A stretch of 64,000 bases of DNA from Bradyrhizobium iriomotense (lineage in GTDB: Bacteria > Pseudomonadota > Alphaproteobacteria > Rhizobiales > Xanthobacteraceae). How positions within the stretch are numbered: the first letter of the stretch is position 1; every line of letters starts with the position of its first letter. Location of the stretch: assembly GCF_018130765.1 (NCBI RefSeq), contig NZ_JAFCJZ010000025.1, positions 62,001 to 126,000 of the forward strand, read 5' to 3'. The notes under the pieces were generated by a model, which ran no database searches, had not been told where the DNA came from, and was given only the letters and a program-made list of their open reading frames with translations. The position numbers and the translations under genes were made by a program. Shown here in pieces: positions 23,670-32,226 of this stretch.

Positions 23670-23750
23670 CGTCATTGCGAGCGAAGCGAAGCAATCCAGA
23701 ATCTCTCCGCGGAGACAGACTGGATTGCTTCGCTTCGCTCGCAATGACGA
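23670..23750. repeat. Near-perfect 29-bp inverted repeat (GTCATTGCGAGCGAAGCG type)
   Basis: Left arm 23671-23699 and right arm 23720-23748 are exact inverted complements over 29 bp (start GTCATTGCGAGCGAAGCGAA). The 20-bp loop has its own palindrome TCTCCGCGGAGA. It lies between the NTF2-like gene and the beta-lactamase gene. This element type is widespread in Bradyrhizobium chromosomes. Confidence 0.92.
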
Positions 23751-23803
23751 CGCGGATGCAGCATCCGCTACATTTCCCGCCTCTACTCACCTGAAAGTCC
23801 CCC

Positions 23804-24673
23804 ATGCTTCTCGACCGCCGTTCCCTGCTCGTCTCGCTCGCCTGGATCGCCGCTTCTCCCGCGCTGGCCGCAGAGGCGCCGCCTGAACTCGAATCCTATG
23901 AGCGCGAAAGCGGCGGGCGGATCGGGCTCTATGCGGAAAATCTCGCGACCGGCAAGAAGCTCGCCTGGCGCGCCGATGAGCGGTTCGTCATGTGCTCGAC
24001 CTTCAAGGCTTCGCTCGCGGCCTGCTTGCTGGCGCGGGTCGATCGCGGCGAGGAGCAACTTGCGGCCATGATCGCTTACGGTCAGGCCGACCTGCTCGAC
24101 TACGCGCCCGTCGCCAAGCAAAATCTCGCGGCCGGCAAGATGTCGGTCTCCGAGATGTGCAAGGCGATCGTCGAGCTCAGCGACAACACCTGCGCCAATC
24201 TGCTGCTGGCGCGGATCGGCGGGCCGGCCGCCCTCACGACATTCTGGCGGTCGCTCGGCGACACCACCTCGCGGCTCGACCACAACGAGCCCGAGCTCAA
24301 CCGCTCGCCGCCCGGCAATCCCCAGGACACCACGACGCCGGCGGCGATGGCGAATAATCTGCGCCGGCTGGTGCTGGGCGAAGCCTTGTCGGCGCAATCG
24401 CGGGTCCAGCTCACCGACTGGATGGAGAACTGCAAGACCGGTGCAAACCGGCTGCGTGGCGGCCTGCCGGCGGACTGGAAGATCGGCGACAAGACCGGCT
24501 ACAACGGCAAGGACGCAGCAGGCGACATTGCGGTCGTCTGGCCCAAGACTGGTACCAAGCCGGATGCGCCGATCCTGATCGCGGCCTATACCCAGGGCGG
24601 CACGCCGAACGCCGCGCAGATCGCGGCCGTATTCGCCCGCATCGGACGCATGGTGGCGGAGCGGCTGGCGTAA
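23804..24673 (+). CDS. bla: Class A beta-lactamase
   Basis: 289 residues with signal peptide (cleavage near PALAAEAPP). Active-site SxxK is Ser65-Thr-Phe-Lys68, SDN is 126-128, the omega-loop EPELN has the general base Glu162 and Asn166, and KTG is 230-232. All residues needed for serine penicillinase or cephalosporinase activity are present. Cys64 sits just before the serine as in class A carbapenemases, but the partner after KTG is Asn (GDKTGYNG), so that disulfide cannot form. No AmpR-type regulator adjoins. Hydrolysis spectrum unknown. Confidence 0.94.
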   Translation: MLLDRRSLLVSLAWIAASPALAAEAPPELESYERESGGRIGLYAENLATGKKLAWRADERFVMCSTFKASLAACLLARVDRGEEQLAAMIAYGQADLLDYAPVAKQNLAAGKMSVSEMCKAIVELSDNTCANLLLARIGGPAALTTFWRSLGDTTSRLDHNEPELNRSPPGNPQDTTTPAAMANNLRRLVLGEALSAQSRVQLTDWMENCKTGANRLRGGLPADWKIGDKTGYNGKDAAGDIAVVWPKTGTKPDAPILIAAYTQGGTPNAAQIAAVFARIGRMVAERLA

Positions 24674-24729
24674 GGCGGCCGCATTGACCTCATGTTGACC
24701 TCTTGGCCGCTTCCGGGTGAAGACAGGCC

Positions 24730-26340
24730 ATGATCGCAGCGAAATTCCAGACCTTCCTGATCCTGCTCGCGGTGCTGGCGGGCACCGCGCTTGTCGCGCG
24801 CCGTTTCAACATCGCGCCTGCGATCCTGCTGATGCTCTCCGGCGTCGGCCTCGCCTTCGTGCCGGGCATGCCGCCGGTCGAGTTGCCGCCGGAACTGGTG
24901 CTGCTGATGGTGCTGCCGCCGCTGATCTACTCGGCGAGCGTCGCCATGAGCTGGCGCGAGTTCAGGAACAATCTGCGTCCGATCGTGCTGCTCGCGGTCG
25001 GCGCGGTGATCTTCACCGCGGCACTGGTGGCGGCCGCCACGCACTATCTGATCGGCCTGCCCTTGACGGTGGGCTTCCTGCTCGGAGCCATCGTCGCGCC
25101 GCCCGACGTGGTGGCGCCGCTAGCGATCGCGCGCCGCCTGAACATGCCGCGCCGGCTGCTGGTCATCCTCGAAGGCGAAGGGCTCGCCAACGATGCCACC
25201 GCACTGATCCTCTACCGCTTCGCGCTCGCCGCGATCATGGTCGGGCATTTCTCGCTGCCGCTGGCGGCCGGCGAGTTCGTGCTGATCGTCGCCAGCGAGA
25301 TCGCCTTCGGTATCGGCGTCGGCTGGCTCTCCCTTCGCTTCCGCAAATGGTCCAGGGATCCCCAGGTCGAGCTGACGCTGTCGCTGATCACGCCCTACAT
25401 CTCCTACTGGCTGCCCGAGCATGTCGGCGGCTCCGGCGTGATCGCGACCGTCGCCTGCGGCCTCTATGTCAGCTGGAACGGCCCGCTGCTGATCTCTTCG
25501 GCGACGCGCCTGCAGGGCATCTTCTTCTGGGACCTCATCATCTACCTGATCGAGGGCCTGCTGTTCCTGCTCACCGGCTTCCAGATGCGCGCGCTCTACG
25601 AGAAATCGAAGGCGTTCCCGCTCGACGACATCCTGATCGCGACCGCCGTCGTTCTGACGATCATCGTGACCGCGCGCTTCGCCTGGCTCTATCCCGCGAC
25701 CTATCTGCCGCGGATCCTCTCCAAATCGCTGCGCGAGCGCGACCCGTCGCCGCCATGGCAATGGCCGTTCGTGCTCGCTTTCACCGGCGTACGCGGCGCG
25801 GTGTCGCTGGCGGCGGCGCTGGCGCTGCCGTTCACGCTGCCCGGCGGCGAGGCCTTTCCCTATCGCGACCTGATCCTGTTCGTCGCCTTCGGCGTCATCT
25901 TCGTAACGCTGATCGGCGTCGGCTTGACGCTGCCGCCGGTGGTGCGCTGGCTCGGCGTCGCCGAGGCAGGCCGCCACGAGCATGTCAGCGAGCACGAGGC
26001 CGAGATCGCCGCGCGACGCCAGGCGCTCGAGGCCGCGTTGAAATCGCTCGATGCGTTGACGGCGGAAAGGGAAATCTCCGACGAGGTGATGCGGCTCCTG
26101 CGCGCCCGCCACGAGATCCGCGTCAACCAGCTCCCGGATTCGCTCGATCCCGCCCATCACGATGTCTCAGCCGCAGGCACCGCACTGACCCGCAGCCTGA
26201 TCGACGCCGAGCGCAAATTCATCCACGACCTCCTCCGCGACGGCCAGATCACGGACGAGACGAGGCGCCGGATCGAGCGGGATCTGGATCTGGAAGAGGC
26301 GAGCCTCGCGAACCGGGAGTATCGGGGCGGGCCGCTGTAA
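24730..26340 (+). CDS. CPA1-type Na+/H+ antiporter
   Basis: 536 residues with about 12 membrane helices across residues 1-410, followed by a 125-residue cytosolic tail. Characteristic are LLGAIVAPPDVVAPLAIARR, the ion-site region LEGEGLANDATALIL and FTGVRGAVSLAAALALPF. Expels Na+ or K+ in exchange for protons for pH and salt control. It starts 56 bp after bla on the same strand. Confidence 0.92.
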   Translation: MIAAKFQTFLILLAVLAGTALVARRFNIAPAILLMLSGVGLAFVPGMPPVELPPELVLLMVLPPLIYSASVAMSWREFRNNLRPIVLLAVGAVIFTAALVAAATHYLIGLPLTVGFLLGAIVAPPDVVAPLAIARRLNMPRRLLVILEGEGLANDATALILYRFALAAIMVGHFSLPLAAGEFVLIVASEIAFGIGVGWLSLRFRKWSRDPQVELTLSLITPYISYWLPEHVGGSGVIATVACGLYVSWNGPLLISSATRLQGIFFWDLIIYLIEGLLFLLTGFQMRALYEKSKAFPLDDILIATAVVLTIIVTARFAWLYPATYLPRILSKSLRERDPSPPWQWPFVLAFTGVRGAVSLAAALALPFTLPGGEAFPYRDLILFVAFGVIFVTLIGVGLTLPPVVRWLGVAEAGRHEHVSEHEAEIAARRQALEAALKSLDALTAEREISDEVMRLLRARHEIRVNQLPDSLDPAHHDVSAAGTALTRSLIDAERKFIHDLLRDGQITDETRRRIERDLDLEEASLANREYRGGPL

Positions 26341-26360
26341 CTTCCTGTCACCACAATCGA

Positions 26361-26503
26361 TCGTCGTCCTGGACAAGCGAGCGGAGCGAGCGCTGATCCA
26401 GGACCCATTACCACAGGATTGGGTTTGGCGACGACTCGCGGTTGTCAGTTTGCGACACGACTTCTCGTCGGGGTAATGGGTCCTGGCTTTCGCCAGGACG
26501 ACG
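26361..26503. repeat. Palindromic repeat family B, copy 2
   Basis: CGTCGTCCTGGACAAGC at the left and GCCAGGACGACGACG at the right, with inner ACCCATTACC / GGTAATGGGT. It lies between the convergent antiporter and amidase genes. Confidence 0.85.
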
Positions 26504-26533
26504 ACGACGAATATCTTCGCCAGCCACCTATCG

Positions 26534-27349
26534 CTACCGCCTCTCGCAGAACTCCCCGACCGCCGCTGCCACGGCCCCTGCGATCATCTCCTGCCGCTCG
26601 GCCGAGTTCATCTCCATCTCCTCGTCGCGATTGATGATGGAGCCGGCTTCGAGCAGCACGGCGGCACTTCTCGTCTGCGACAGCACGACAAGCCCGTCAT
26701 AGCGGTAGACGCCGACATCCTTGTCGAGCAGTTGGCGCCGGTAACGGCCCATCACCGGCAGGGTGTATTGGCTGGCGTAATGCAGGCCCTGCTCCTTCAA
26801 CTGCCTGCCGATCATCCGCGCCAAGTTCAGGCTGGTGGTGAAGTGCGGATTGCGCTCGGAGACGAACAGCGAGTGACCAGAAAAGCGATCGCTGAAATAG
26901 CTCTTCGCACCGTCGAATTCCCAGGTCTCGAGCAGCTTGTCCGGCACCGAATCGTGGTGAACCGACAGGAACAGATCGGCTCGGCCGTCATTGGCAGCAC
27001 CGACCCGCTTGAACAGGCTCGGCCGCGCCTTGCCGTCCGTGACGAGCAGGCGGGTTGCGGCAAAGCCCTCGGACTTGAGCTTCGCCGTGATGAGCCGTGC
27101 GAGCCGGAAGTTGAAGCCGAACTCCGGATCGTTGCGCGCACTCAGGGCGCCGTAGGAGTCCGGGGTGTGGCCGACATCCACGACGATCCGGAATTTCGGC
27201 GCCTCACATTTGGCTGGTGCGGGCGACGGCTTAGGTCTGACTTTCGCGACCTTCCGGACCGGAGCAGCACGGCCCGCGTCGATCGACGGCAGCAACAGCG
27301 CGGCCAGCGACACGAGAAGAATTGCGACGATGCCACGTCCTAGCGACAA
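26534..27349 (-). CDS. N-acetylmuramoyl-L-alanine amidase (Amidase_3 / AmiC type)
   Basis: 271 residues starting at a TTG with GGAG 7 nt upstream. A signal-anchor (GIVAILLVSLAALLLPSIDA) precedes the zinc amidase domain: VDVGHTPDSYGA (zinc His), EFGFN (zinc Glu), LFLSVHHDS (zinc His) and the catalytic Glu in VLLEAGSIINRDEE. It cleaves the amide between MurNAc and the stem peptide in the periplasm. A 29-codon ORF ends 3 bp upstream. Confidence 0.9.
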   Translation of the reverse strand: MSLGRGIVAILLVSLAALLLPSIDAGRAAPVRKVAKVRPKPSPAPAKCEAPKFRIVVDVGHTPDSYGALSARNDPEFGFNFRLARLITAKLKSEGFAATRLLVTDGKARPSLFKRVGAANDGRADLFLSVHHDSVPDKLLETWEFDGAKSYFSDRFSGHSLFVSERNPHFTTSLNLARMIGRQLKEQGLHYASQYTLPVMGRYRRQLLDKDVGVYRYDGLVVLSQTRSAAVLLEAGSIINRDEEMEMNSAERQEMIAGAVAAAVGEFCERR

Positions 27350-27352
27350 GCC

Positions 27353-27442
27353 TTACTCCGCTGCCGCAATCCGCGGCCGGCCGACGAAGCCCGTTCCGGA
27401 ACCGGACTCGGCCAGGAATTTGTTGCCCTCGGCACGGAGCAT
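27353..27442 (-). CDS. Short ORF (29 codons) immediately upstream of the amidase
   Basis: ATG preceded by CGGGAGGGCCAGCC, a good Shine-Dalgarno. It encodes a peptide starting MLRAEGNKFLAESGSG and ending RPRIAAAE. Its stop overlaps the GGAG region used by the amidase TTG start, so it could act as a translational-coupling leader. It has no recognisable domain and could be chance; the main support is the ribosome site and the spacing. Confidence 0.4.
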   Translation of the reverse strand: MLRAEGNKFLAESGSGTGFVGRPRIAAAE

Positions 27443-27511
27443 GGCTGGCCCTCCCGATTTATTTTCGGGAAGATTGGCGCGAGAGCGGGAAGACGTCAAC
27501 GCAAGGATGAT

Positions 27512-27642
27512 CTCGTGTCCCGGACGCGGCGCGGCATGAAATGACGCGACGCAGAGCCGGGACCCAGCTTGCCGCTAGAATGGGCCCCGGCTCTGCAGCG
27601 CACCGCTGAAGAAGCGCTGCGCTGCGTCCGGGGCACGAGAGG
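27512..27642. repeat. Palindromic repeat family D, copy 2
   Basis: Same layout as 10810-10940: CTCGTGTCCCGGACGCG to GCGTCCGGGGCACGAGAGG with inner AGAGCCGGGACCCA / GGGCCCCGGCTCT. It ends directly at the stop codon of the TauD-like gene. Confidence 0.85.
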
Positions 27643-27643
27643 G

Positions 27644-28540
27644 TTAAACCGGCCGTTCCCCCTTCACCGTCACGCGCGTGCCGGAGCGCGTATGCGGCCA
27701 GTAATCCCACATCGCGCGGTGCTGGGTGCAGCGGTTGTCCCAGAAGGCGACGGCATTCTCGGTCCAGCGGAAGCGGCACTGGAACAGCGGGTTTTCGGCG
27801 TGCTGGTAGAGATAGGCGAGGATCGCGTCGCTCTCGTCGCGCGGGATGCCGTTGATGTGGCGGGTGAAGCCGCGATTGACGTAGAGCGCCTTCCTGCCCG
27901 TAACCGGATGCGTGCGCACCACCGGATGCTCGGCGTGCGGATAGGACGGACGGTCGGCGACGCCGTAATTCGCGTAGAGCCCGCGATAGATCGGTTCGCC
28001 GTCATGCAGCGCGGTGAGCCCGTCGAGGTAAGTCTTCATGCGATCCGACAGCGCCTCGTAGGCTGCGTACATATTGGCGAACAGCGTATCGCCGCCGCGC
28101 GGCGGGCATTGCTTGATGTAGAGGATCGAGCCCATCGGCGGCTCGAGGTCGCAGGATACGTCGGAATGCCAGCCTTCGCCATTGGCACGCGGCGAGTTCT
28201 TGTCGGCGTAGATCTTCATCAGCGCCGGGTCTTCGTCCTCGTGCGGAGCTGCCGGATGGAAATGCAATTCGCCGAACTTGCGGCCGAAGGCGAGATGCTG
28301 CTGCGGCGTGATGTGCTGGTCGCGGAAGAAGATGACGAGGTTTTCGGCAAGCGCGCGGTGGATCTCGTCCATCTGCCGGTTGGAGCGGGCATCGCCATCG
28401 ACGAGCTTGCCGATGTCGACGCCGGAGATTTCGGCGCCGATGATGGGCGTGAGCTTTTCGACCTGAAGCGTCTCGTAGGGCGCGCCGTCGTCAGCGGCGT
28501 GGCGATAGCGCGGACCTTGCTTGCCGGCGAGTGAGCTCAT
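27644..28540 (-). CDS. TauD/TfdA family Fe(II)/2-oxoglutarate-dependent dioxygenase
   Basis: 298 residues from the ATG at 28540 (CGGGAGAC upstream; the longer frame is repeat sequence). The facial triad is His125-x-Asp127 in GWHSDVSC and His274 in CTQHRAMWDY, and the 2-oxoglutarate arginine is probably Arg285 in PHTRSGTRV. The substrate (taurine, sulfonate, alkyl sulfate or another acid) cannot be set. A sulfonate-type ABC importer is 20 kb away and not linked. Confidence 0.92.
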   Translation of the reverse strand: MSSLAGKQGPRYRHAADDGAPYETLQVEKLTPIIGAEISGVDIGKLVDGDARSNRQMDEIHRALAENLVIFFRDQHITPQQHLAFGRKFGELHFHPAAPHEDEDPALMKIYADKNSPRANGEGWHSDVSCDLEPPMGSILYIKQCPPRGGDTLFANMYAAYEALSDRMKTYLDGLTALHDGEPIYRGLYANYGVADRPSYPHAEHPVVRTHPVTGRKALYVNRGFTRHINGIPRDESDAILAYLYQHAENPLFQCRFRWTENAVAFWDNRCTQHRAMWDYWPHTRSGTRVTVKGERPV

Positions 28541-28621
28541 GGCGTGTCTCCCGATCGTTGTTGATTGGGAGTCATCGTAACGCGCGGAGAGGGATGTGCA
28601 ATCTGCAACGCAAACACAGCT

Positions 28622-28778
28622 CGTCGTCCCGGACCAGCGTAAGCGCAGATCCGGGACCCATAGCCACAGAATTAGGTTTGGCGAAGACTCGGAGTGACAG
28701 CCCGTCATAACCACACAGTCCTGTGGTTATGGGTCCCGGATCGGCGCGCGCTTGAGGCGCGCTTGTCCGGGACGACGG
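28622..28778. repeat. Palindromic repeat family B, copy 3
   Basis: CGTCGTCCCGGACCAGCG at the left, CTTGTCCGGGACGACGG at the right, inner GATCCGGGACCCATAGCCACA / CTGTGGTTATGGGTCCCGGATC. It lies between ispG (3' end) and the start of the TauD-like gene. Confidence 0.88.
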
Positions 28779-28806
28779 AGATGTGTGGGGTGCTAGCGGA
28801 GTGAAA

Positions 28807-30099
28807 TCACTCCGCCGCAGGCGCCGGCACCTTGGCGCCCTGGCCGTAACGCTGGTCGATGTAGTCGATCACCAGCGCCTTGAAGTCGGCGGAGATGGTG
28901 GGCCCGCGCAGCGTGCGGAACTTCTTGCCGTCGACGAACACGGGCGCGGCCGGCGCTTCACCGGTGCCCGGGAGCGAGATGCCGATATTGGCGTGCTTGG
29001 ATTCGCCGGGGCCGTTGACGATGCAGCCCATCACCGCGACGTTGAGCTCCTCGACACCAGGGTATTTCGTCTTCCAGGTCGGCATCTCGTCTCGGATGAA
29101 ATCCTGGATCGAGCGCGCCAGCTCCTGGAACGTGGTCGAGGTGGTGCGGCCGCAGCCGGGGCAGGCCGCAACCAGCGGCACGAAGGTGCGGAAGCCCATG
29201 GTCTGCAAGAGCTCCTGGCCGACCTGCACCTCACGGGTGCGGTCGCCGCCGGGCTCCGGCGTCAGCGAGATGCGGATGGTATCACCGATGCCCTGCTGCA
29301 AGAGGATGCCGAGCGCGGCAGAGGACGCCACGATGCCCTTCGAGCCCATGCCGGCCTCGGTCAGGCCGAGATGGATGGCGTAGTCGGAACGAGACGCGAG
29401 GTCCTGATAGACCGCGATGAGATCCTGCACCGCCGAGACTTTGGCGGAGAGGATGATGCGATCCTTGGGCATGCCGAGCTCTTCGGCGCGCGCGGCAGAG
29501 AGCAGCGCGGACTGCACCATAGCCTCGCGCGTCACCGCGCGGACGTCGCGCGGATTGGGCGACGCGGCATTCTCGTCCATCAGCTTGGTCAAGAGCTCCT
29601 GGTCGAGCGAGCCCCAATTGGCGCCGATGCGCACCGGCTTATTGTTCTTGTTCGCGATCTCGATGATGTCGGCGAACTGGGTGTCGCGCTTGTCCTTGAA
29701 GCCGACATTGCCGGGATTGATGCGGTACTTGGCGAGCGCCTCGGCGCAGGCGGGATAGGCCGCGAGCAGCTTGTGGCCGATATAGTGGAAGTCGCCGATC
29801 AGCGGCGTGGTGATGCCGCGCTTGGCGAGGCCGTCGCGAATGTGCGGGACGGCGGCGGCGGCCTCCTCGCGATCCACGGTGATGCGGACCATTTCGGAGC
29901 CGGCGCGCGCGAGCGCTGCGACCTGGGCGATGGTGCCGTCGATGTCGGCGGTGTCGGTGTTGGTCATCGACTGCACGACGATCGGTGCGCCGCCGCCGAC
30001 GGCGACGTTGCCAACCTTGACCTGGGTGGTCCGGTGCCGGGGCGCGGGGCCCGCGATGTCGGAATCGATAGTGTTTTCGAGCTTGTTCATGGCGTCCAA
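28807..30099 (-). CDS. ispG: 4-hydroxy-3-methylbut-2-en-1-yl diphosphate synthase
   Basis: 430 residues, the bacterial IspG/GcpE length. It reduces MEcPP to HMBPP with a [4Fe-4S] cluster in the MEP isoprenoid pathway. Cluster cysteines lie in VACPGCGRTT and AVMGCIVNGPGESKHA; the N-terminal TIM-barrel part has VVQSMTNTDTADI and IGANWGSLDQELL. The DMT transporter stop is 3 bp upstream, so the two are co-transcribed. Confidence 0.96.
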   Translation of the reverse strand: MDAMNKLENTIDSDIAGPAPRHRTTQVKVGNVAVGGGAPIVVQSMTNTDTADIDGTIAQVAALARAGSEMVRITVDREEAAAAVPHIRDGLAKRGITTPLIGDFHYIGHKLLAAYPACAEALAKYRINPGNVGFKDKRDTQFADIIEIANKNNKPVRIGANWGSLDQELLTKLMDENAASPNPRDVRAVTREAMVQSALLSAARAEELGMPKDRIILSAKVSAVQDLIAVYQDLASRSDYAIHLGLTEAGMGSKGIVASSAALGILLQQGIGDTIRISLTPEPGGDRTREVQVGQELLQTMGFRTFVPLVAACPGCGRTTSTTFQELARSIQDFIRDEMPTWKTKYPGVEELNVAVMGCIVNGPGESKHANIGISLPGTGEAPAAPVFVDGKKFRTLRGPTISADFKALVIDYIDQRYGQGAKVPAPAAE

Positions 30100-30102
30100 A
30101 TA

Positions 30103-31056
30103 TCAGGTTTTGGTGACGTTCAGCAATGCATCGCGTGGCGCCGCAGCCGTTTGGCTGGGACGGTTAACCAGAAAAAGCCCAGCAATTACAAGGACCGCAG
30201 CGGCGCCGAATGTCAGGCTCAGGGTGTCGTGCATGATGAAATAGCTACCCACCACGCCAAACAAAGGGGTGATGAAGGTAAAAGCGGACAATTTGCTGGC
30301 CGAATAGGCCTTCACCAGTGCGAACCAAAGCGTGAACGTGGTTCCGACCACCCAGATCGCCTGGAAGGCCATCAGGGCGAGAGACAGCGGCGCTGGCGTG
30401 TGGGTGATGGATTCGCCAAACAGCCAGGCCGCCAACCCCAGGATCGGGATCGAGGTCGCGACCTGATAGCCCAACGCCTTCTCGGGCGCTGCGAAGCGCA
30501 ACCGTGTGCCCTTGGCCACCAGCGTCGTCGCCGCCCACAGCCCGGCGCCGCCGACGATCAGAAGATCGCCGAGCAGGACATGCGAATCGACATTGGGCTG
30601 CGGCACGCCAATCGCAAGCGCGACACCGGCGAAGCTGATGGCAAGACCCAGCCATTGCGAGGCGCCAAGCCGCTCGCCGAGCACCTGGTAGGAGCCGAGC
30701 GCGACGAAGAACGGGGCGGTGTAGAGGAACACCACCGCGCGAGAGGCGGAGGTGAGGCGGAGGCCCTGGAAAATCAGCACGAACTCGATGCCGAACATCA
30801 GCCCTGCGATCAGGCCGGCCCTCCACGTCCCGTCACGCTCGAAGAATTTCACGCCACGCAGGGTGCCGATGATGAACAGCACCGGCAGCGCGCCCGTGGA
30901 GCGGATCATCGCCTGGAGCATCGGCGGGATGTCGGGCAGCACAAGCTTCACCGCGATCTGGTTGAATCCCCAGGTCAGGCACAGCATGAGCATCAGGGCG
31001 ATGGCGCCGGCGCTGAGAGGACGGCCGGCGGACGGGATGGCTTGAGGTACGGGCAT
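30103..31056 (-). CDS. DMT superfamily (EamA) transporter
   Basis: 317 residues from the ATG at 31056 (CAGGAAGAA upstream). Ten membrane helices in two EamA halves; CLTWGFNQIAVK at the start of half one, and the inter-half loop AAPEKALGYQ. Probably a metabolite exporter. Transcribed between the Zur-like gene and ispG on the same strand; its relation to either is unknown. Confidence 0.87.
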   Translation of the reverse strand: MPVPQAIPSAGRPLSAGAIALMLMLCLTWGFNQIAVKLVLPDIPPMLQAMIRSTGALPVLFIIGTLRGVKFFERDGTWRAGLIAGLMFGIEFVLIFQGLRLTSASRAVVFLYTAPFFVALGSYQVLGERLGASQWLGLAISFAGVALAIGVPQPNVDSHVLLGDLLIVGGAGLWAATTLVAKGTRLRFAAPEKALGYQVATSIPILGLAAWLFGESITHTPAPLSLALMAFQAIWVVGTTFTLWFALVKAYSASKLSAFTFITPLFGVVGSYFIMHDTLSLTFGAAAVLVIAGLFLVNRPSQTAAAPRDALLNVTKT

Positions 31057-31091
31057 TTCTTCCTGATATCCGGCTTTGCGCCGTTGTTGCT

Positions 31092-31586
31092 TCAAGACAT
31101 TTTCTGACAATGGGCGCAGACGCCCGTGATCTCCACCACAGACAGCTTTGGCGCGAAGCCCGAGCTGCGCGCCGCGGCGTTGATATCCTTCGCAAAGGAG
31201 GCCGAGGGAATTTCGCCGACGAGGCCACAGCGCTCGCAGATCAGGAACGCCACCGCCGAGGTCGCGTCATGGTCATGGGCAGCACAGGCGAGATAAGCGT
31301 TGCGGCTCTCGATGCGGTGCACGAGGCCGTTGGCCATCAGGAAATCGAGAGCACGATAGACCGTGATCGGCGCCGGCCGCGCCATCGATTTTGCCAGTTC
31401 GTCGATCACCTCATAGGCCCCGAGCGGGCGGTGGCTGGAGAGCAAGGCTCCCAGCACCTGGCGGCGGATCGGCGTGAATTTCTGCGCGCGCTGTTCGCAG
31501 ACCTCCTCGGCATGCGCCAGCGCGTCCGCGGTGCAGCGGCCGTGATCATGGTCAGGCGCGGGAAAGGCCGGCTTTGCGAGCGTCAT
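31092..31586 (-). CDS. zur: Fur family regulator, Zur-like
   Basis: 164 residues. The winged helix KFTPIRRQVLGALLSSHRPL...PITVYRALDFLMANGLVHRI is followed by a dimerisation domain with two CxxC pairs, ICERCGLV and GVCAHCQKMS, which bind structural zinc. The His-rich DHDHGRC N-terminus and AAHDHD segment fit the Zur branch more than iron Fur or Irr. It would repress zinc uptake genes under zinc excess. No znu genes are in the window. Confidence 0.85.
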   Translation of the reverse strand: MTLAKPAFPAPDHDHGRCTADALAHAEEVCEQRAQKFTPIRRQVLGALLSSHRPLGAYEVIDELAKSMARPAPITVYRALDFLMANGLVHRIESRNAYLACAAHDHDATSAVAFLICERCGLVGEIPSASFAKDINAAARSSGFAPKLSVVEITGVCAHCQKMS

Positions 31587-31699
31587 GCGGCCTGCCTTCT
31601 AGCATTTCGGCGATGGAACCCAAAGCATCACCGGCGGCAGGGCTGCCAGCCATGCTCACGCCGCGGGACTGCGTCCCGATAATCCGCCACACAATAATC

Positions 31700-31729
31700 A
31701 TAAGCTTGCTTATAATATCTCAAGCTTAT
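31700..31729. promoter_or_regulatory. Probable MarR operator upstream of the efflux operon
   Basis: ATAAGCTTG (31700-31708) and CAAGCTTAT (31721-31729) form a perfect 9-bp inverted repeat with a 12-bp AT-rich centre containing TTATAAT, a likely -10 element. It ends 15 bp before the MarR start, which suits autorepression of marR-emrAB. Confidence 0.68.
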
Positions 31730-31743
31730 TGGAGACCAAGCTC

Positions 31744-32226
31744 ATGACCCGCGGGTCCGTGGACCAGAACTTCCTGTTTACGCTCGCCGAGCTTTACCGC
31801 CTGCTGCGCGTCTATGCCGACAAGGAGGCCTCGCGCTTCGGCATCACCCGCGCGCAATGGGCGGTGCTGGCCAAGGTCGAGCGCAGCGAGGGCATGAAGC
31901 AGTCGGAACTCGCCGAGCTGCTCGAGGTGCAGCCGATCACGCTGACGCGCCTGATCGACAAGCTCTGCGACAGCGACTGGATCGAGCGCCGCAGCGACGC
32001 CTCGGACCGCCGCGTCAAGCGCCTCTATCTCAAGAAGGCCGGCCGGCAATTGCTGGGACGGATGAGCGGACTGAGGTCCGAGATCACGGCCAACGCGCTC
32101 GACGGCATCAGCCCGGCGGACGCGCACCGTCTCCTCACCCAACTCGAAACAATCAAGGAAAACGTGCGTAACGCGGCCCAGACATCCGGCGCGGAACAAG
32201 CGCGAAAGGAGCAGCGCTATGGCTGA
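31744..32226 (+). CDS. MarR family regulator of the EmrAB-type efflux operon
   Basis: 160 residues from the ATG at 31744 with TTGGAGACC upstream. wHTH region MKQSELAELLEVQPITLTRL and wing ERRSDASDRRVKRLYLKKAG. The last codons overlap the start of the membrane fusion protein by 8 nt (TATGGCTGA), so translation is coupled. Ligand-released repression of the downstream exporter is the expected role. Confidence 0.92.
   Translation: MTRGSVDQNFLFTLAELYRLLRVYADKEASRFGITRAQWAVLAKVERSEGMKQSELAELLEVQPITLTRLIDKLCDSDWIERRSDASDRRVKRLYLKKAGRQLLGRMSGLRSEITANALDGISPADAHRLLTQLETIKENVRNAAQTSGAEQARKEQRYG

Noticed and set aside
23670..23750. Inverted repeat considered as an IS terminal pair
   Set aside because: Only 20 bp separate the arms and no transposase frame is nearby; it is a stand-alone palindromic element.
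26419..26634. 71-codon frame between the antiporter and the amidase
   Set aside because: It covers a family B repeat and the antisense of the amidase 3' end.
28783..31107. 774-codon plus-strand frame opposite ispG and the DMT gene
   Set aside because: Antisense shadow of two recognised genes; it runs through their junction.
31092..31586. Fur-family gene considered as iron Fur or Irr
   Set aside because: Two CxxC pairs and His-rich N-terminus favour the zinc-sensing branch; the Irr heme motif is not seen.
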